Below, one piece after another: positions 7,801 to 8,491 of a stretch of 8,491 nucleotides of DNA. The notes beneath the pieces are model-generated. The model saw only the letters and a program-made list of their open reading frames with translations. It was not told the origin of the DNA and did no database searches. The stretch is from assembly GCA_016927155.1 (NCBI GenBank), contig JAFGNE010000088.1:1-8491 (forward strand), given 5' to 3'. Position numbers and translations under genes: made by a program. The first letter of the stretch is position 1, and each line of letters starts with the position of its first letter. The DNA comes from Candidatus Peregrinibacteria bacterium (GTDB lineage Bacteria > Patescibacteriota > Gracilibacteria > UM-FILTER-43-11).

Positions 7801-8491
7801 CACCAGAACCTCGATCCTTCCCTCGCCCACATACCCGCGGCCGTCGCCGCGGAGGACGGAGATATAATACGTGGTATCCGCGGAAACTTCCGGCGGATTC
7901 CAAGTGACGGACGAAAAACGGACGGCATCCTGCGCGGTAAAGCTCCCTCCCGTGGCGTTCCAGTAATAAAACAGTTCATCTCCGTCCGTATCATGTGTTT
8001 CGCCCGCAAGCGCCAAAGCGCCATCGGCGGTTATGGTTTGGCTATCGCCGCCGGGCAAATGGAAAGGTTCAGGAGCGTTCGCGTTGGCGCTGTCGAACAA
8101 TTGTTCGAATTCCCTGCCGATGGTCACAAGGTCGGCGGGGTTGGTTTGGATTCCGGCGGTTTGTGTTTGTACCGCGCCATCGGTAAGCGGCAGGATATTG
8201 TTATTCCCCGTGTCTTTAAACACCATTGTGTTCGCGATGACTTTCGCCATTTCCGCCCGGTTGATCGGGTTTAAAGTTGCTCCGTTTTCCGTTCCGTAAT
8301 AACCGCTTTTATAGCCGGAAACGATATTGGTTTGGATAGAAACCCCGCGATCCAGCCAAATCGCGCCCGCGTCGGCCATCCAGTGCACGGATTCGCAGAA
8401 CCAGTCATTCTGATCCACGTCCGGGAAAATGCGGGCGTAATTTGACGAGCATTGGCCCGTGCGCCCGCCGTTGTAATCCACATTCTCAAAC
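4813..8491 (-). CDS. Giant modular surface protein with SLH-like, Ig-like, beta-solenoid and peptidoglycan-binding modules (5' end missing)
   Basis: The frame is open through the right edge, and a GTG at 8481 is the first possible start inside the window. The SLH-like module begins almost at once, so the true start is probably outside. Residues here count from that GTG (1222 in all). Modules: SLH-like 18-90 (FPDV, VSGY, INRAEMAK); PKD/Ig-like about 138-228; Ig-like 239-332; G8/beta-solenoid-like about 338-595, opening GGNWGSISTW; fibronectin-III-like about 598-668; second Ig-like 671-763; Asp/Pro linker and Gly8 at 787-794; beta-rich domain about 800-970; SLH-like 1006-1072; peptidoglycan-binding-like about 1073-1132; SLH-like 1147-1222. 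It probably sits on the cell envelope, anchored by the terminal modules and displaying the middle. Cysteines are 11, 29, 288, 298, 720, 730 and 1022. It ends with TGA. Ligand and exact role are unknown. Confidence 0.85.
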   Translation of the reverse strand, partial: FENVDYNGGRTGQCSSNYARIFPDVDQNDWFCESVHWMADAGAIWLDRGVSIQTNIVSGYKSGYYGTENGATLNPINRAEMAKVIANTMVFKDTGNNNILPLTDGAVQTQTAGIQTNPADLVTIGREFEQLFDSANANAPEPFHLPGGDSQTITADGALALAGETHDTDGDELFYYWNATGGSFTAQDAVRFSSVTWNPPEVSADTTYYISVLRGDGRGYVGEGRIEVLVQPGDPNAPDTKAPVISITAPTKNSSNTIVDTTIRVTDNKGILAENVTLSPSSSVGVFSFSCGQTGEKEVNCSIYITGSGDLMIDAVDNAGNASSKTESGYVLTPGDGDAQVNPTIHSTVAGGNWGSISTWVEGRLPTATDQVEINGPVNLNISAEISGFLVKDGASLTESSYSLTVNGDVVNNGSITNGYMNVSGSITNNGIWKNFSYLSLKGTEPRSIGGTVPIESEIHFADDIIITNSPVFAGTFRITNKKLIMNPDQTLTLLGNVYVSGPAAGITGPDKIIFGGASQKFNTYSTSISANEVVFGNNGTLELTESSGINGKLIVGQNSTLTESSYSLTVNGDVVNSGSVANGTMKISGNITNNSTWQAATKIYWPSVAGASAYQLAMTNSNGVWGAPIQQASKEYDITSLLSSSHLWKVRPVISGFPGEWSAIHTINYQNLPPVITITAPTKSASGPITNTTIRVTDDLGISSGSISRAPESTAGTNDWICQQTNDTQIDCAISITSSGNLVIRAVDNDGLVSQATESEYVISGSDPGSSDPDPGEPNPLAPVYNSSGGGGGGGGPPSSYTLAASTPVTLSAIADRLIEFARPLRLAQNLLSGNRDGMISGKITGPDGSLVLRPQAGSPLTLTIHPNTSVTGLASWDGILNPPLIRSSRMGPRGKKVNILIGAGSSGSPLVFSPAVTLNIPVGVRDGLNVNIFRSGDGGKTWEDLGQAVVKDSMVAVKTERLSYFAVTVLKEIPVSAASPLESGETNGTLPVSIPSAANEFQEKTGITRGEFTKIIVEKTGKCSENNVVSIPFADVKPDDPLSPYILAAYNQGWVNGYPLEFPVRFISRVLIPGRNGEEVLALQMVLKILGFYHGPYILVYDDATREAVFAFQRSLKWDGSGLMGFLTRSRVNQLIRRFNHQHVFLPHEPITLAEAVKIAIMAAGKESSAVLPFEAPDEAWYSRYFYYAGKNGFISADGNSQGQITQEEALKIINMLSGPVGP
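6752..6809 (-). repeat. 58-bp intragenic repeat, downstream copy
   Basis: This copy differs from bases 7247-7304 at one position only (C at 6758 versus T at 7253). It encodes TESSYSLTVNGDVVN plus a few flanking residues, in the same frame, 165 codons downstream. Weaker similarity continues on the low-coordinate side (the GNITNN/GSITNN segment), so it is the conserved core of a larger module. Confidence 0.9.
7247..7304 (-). repeat. 58-bp intragenic repeat, upstream copy
   Basis: This is the partner of bases 6752-6809, with 57 of 58 bases identical and an offset of 495 bp (a multiple of three). It encodes residues of about 393-412 in the solenoid region of the surface protein. Near-identity at the DNA level, including silent positions, points to recent duplication or gene conversion. 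Confidence 0.9.

Overview
The window looks like a piece of a Patescibacteria (CPR; Parcubacteria-like) chromosome. This rests on the style of the proteins, not on a marker gene: a very large surface protein with S-layer-homology (SLH)-like modules and Asp/Pro and poly-Gly linkers, a VirD4/TraG-like ATPase with a long membrane-anchored N-terminal half, a membrane-anchored DsbA, and a glutaredoxin-CcdA fusion. None of the visible start sites has a Shine-Dalgarno sequence. Base composition is moderate, and TAA and TGA both act as normal stops, so the standard bacterial code applies.

Layout, read along the minus strand from right to left. (1) 8491-4813 is the 3' part of a gene for a giant secreted surface protein. 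Its frame is open through the right edge, so the N-terminus is missing. It has an SLH-like module, Ig/PKD-like modules, a G8/beta-solenoid-like region with an internal repeat, a fibronectin-like module, a second Ig copy, a linker, a beta-rich domain, and a C-terminal SLH pair interrupted by a peptidoglycan-binding-like domain. (2) 4812-4727 holds a near-consensus promoter (TTGATA, 17 bp, extended TATAAT). It sits so close to the next start codon that the transcript should be almost leaderless. (3) 4726-2159 encodes a VirD4/TraD/TraG-type ATPase. (4) 2095-1361 encodes a DsbA-family thiol oxidoreductase with CPYC. (5) 1349-93 encodes an exported glutaredoxin-like domain fused to a CcdA/DsbD-type membrane domain. 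(6) Bases 1-96 may be the 3' end of a converging plus-strand gene whose stop overlaps the stop of gene 5.

Genes 3 to 5 form a probable operon, with gaps of 63 and 11 bp. It pairs a DNA-translocation-type motor with a two-protein extracytoplasmic disulfide system. A plausible but unproven reading is that the thiol pair folds or repairs cysteine-containing envelope proteins, such as parts of a DNA-transfer or pilus machine. The upstream surface protein is a candidate client: six of its seven visible cysteines fall into three close pairs. No RNA genes, mobile elements, CRISPR arrays or convincing intrinsic terminators were seen.
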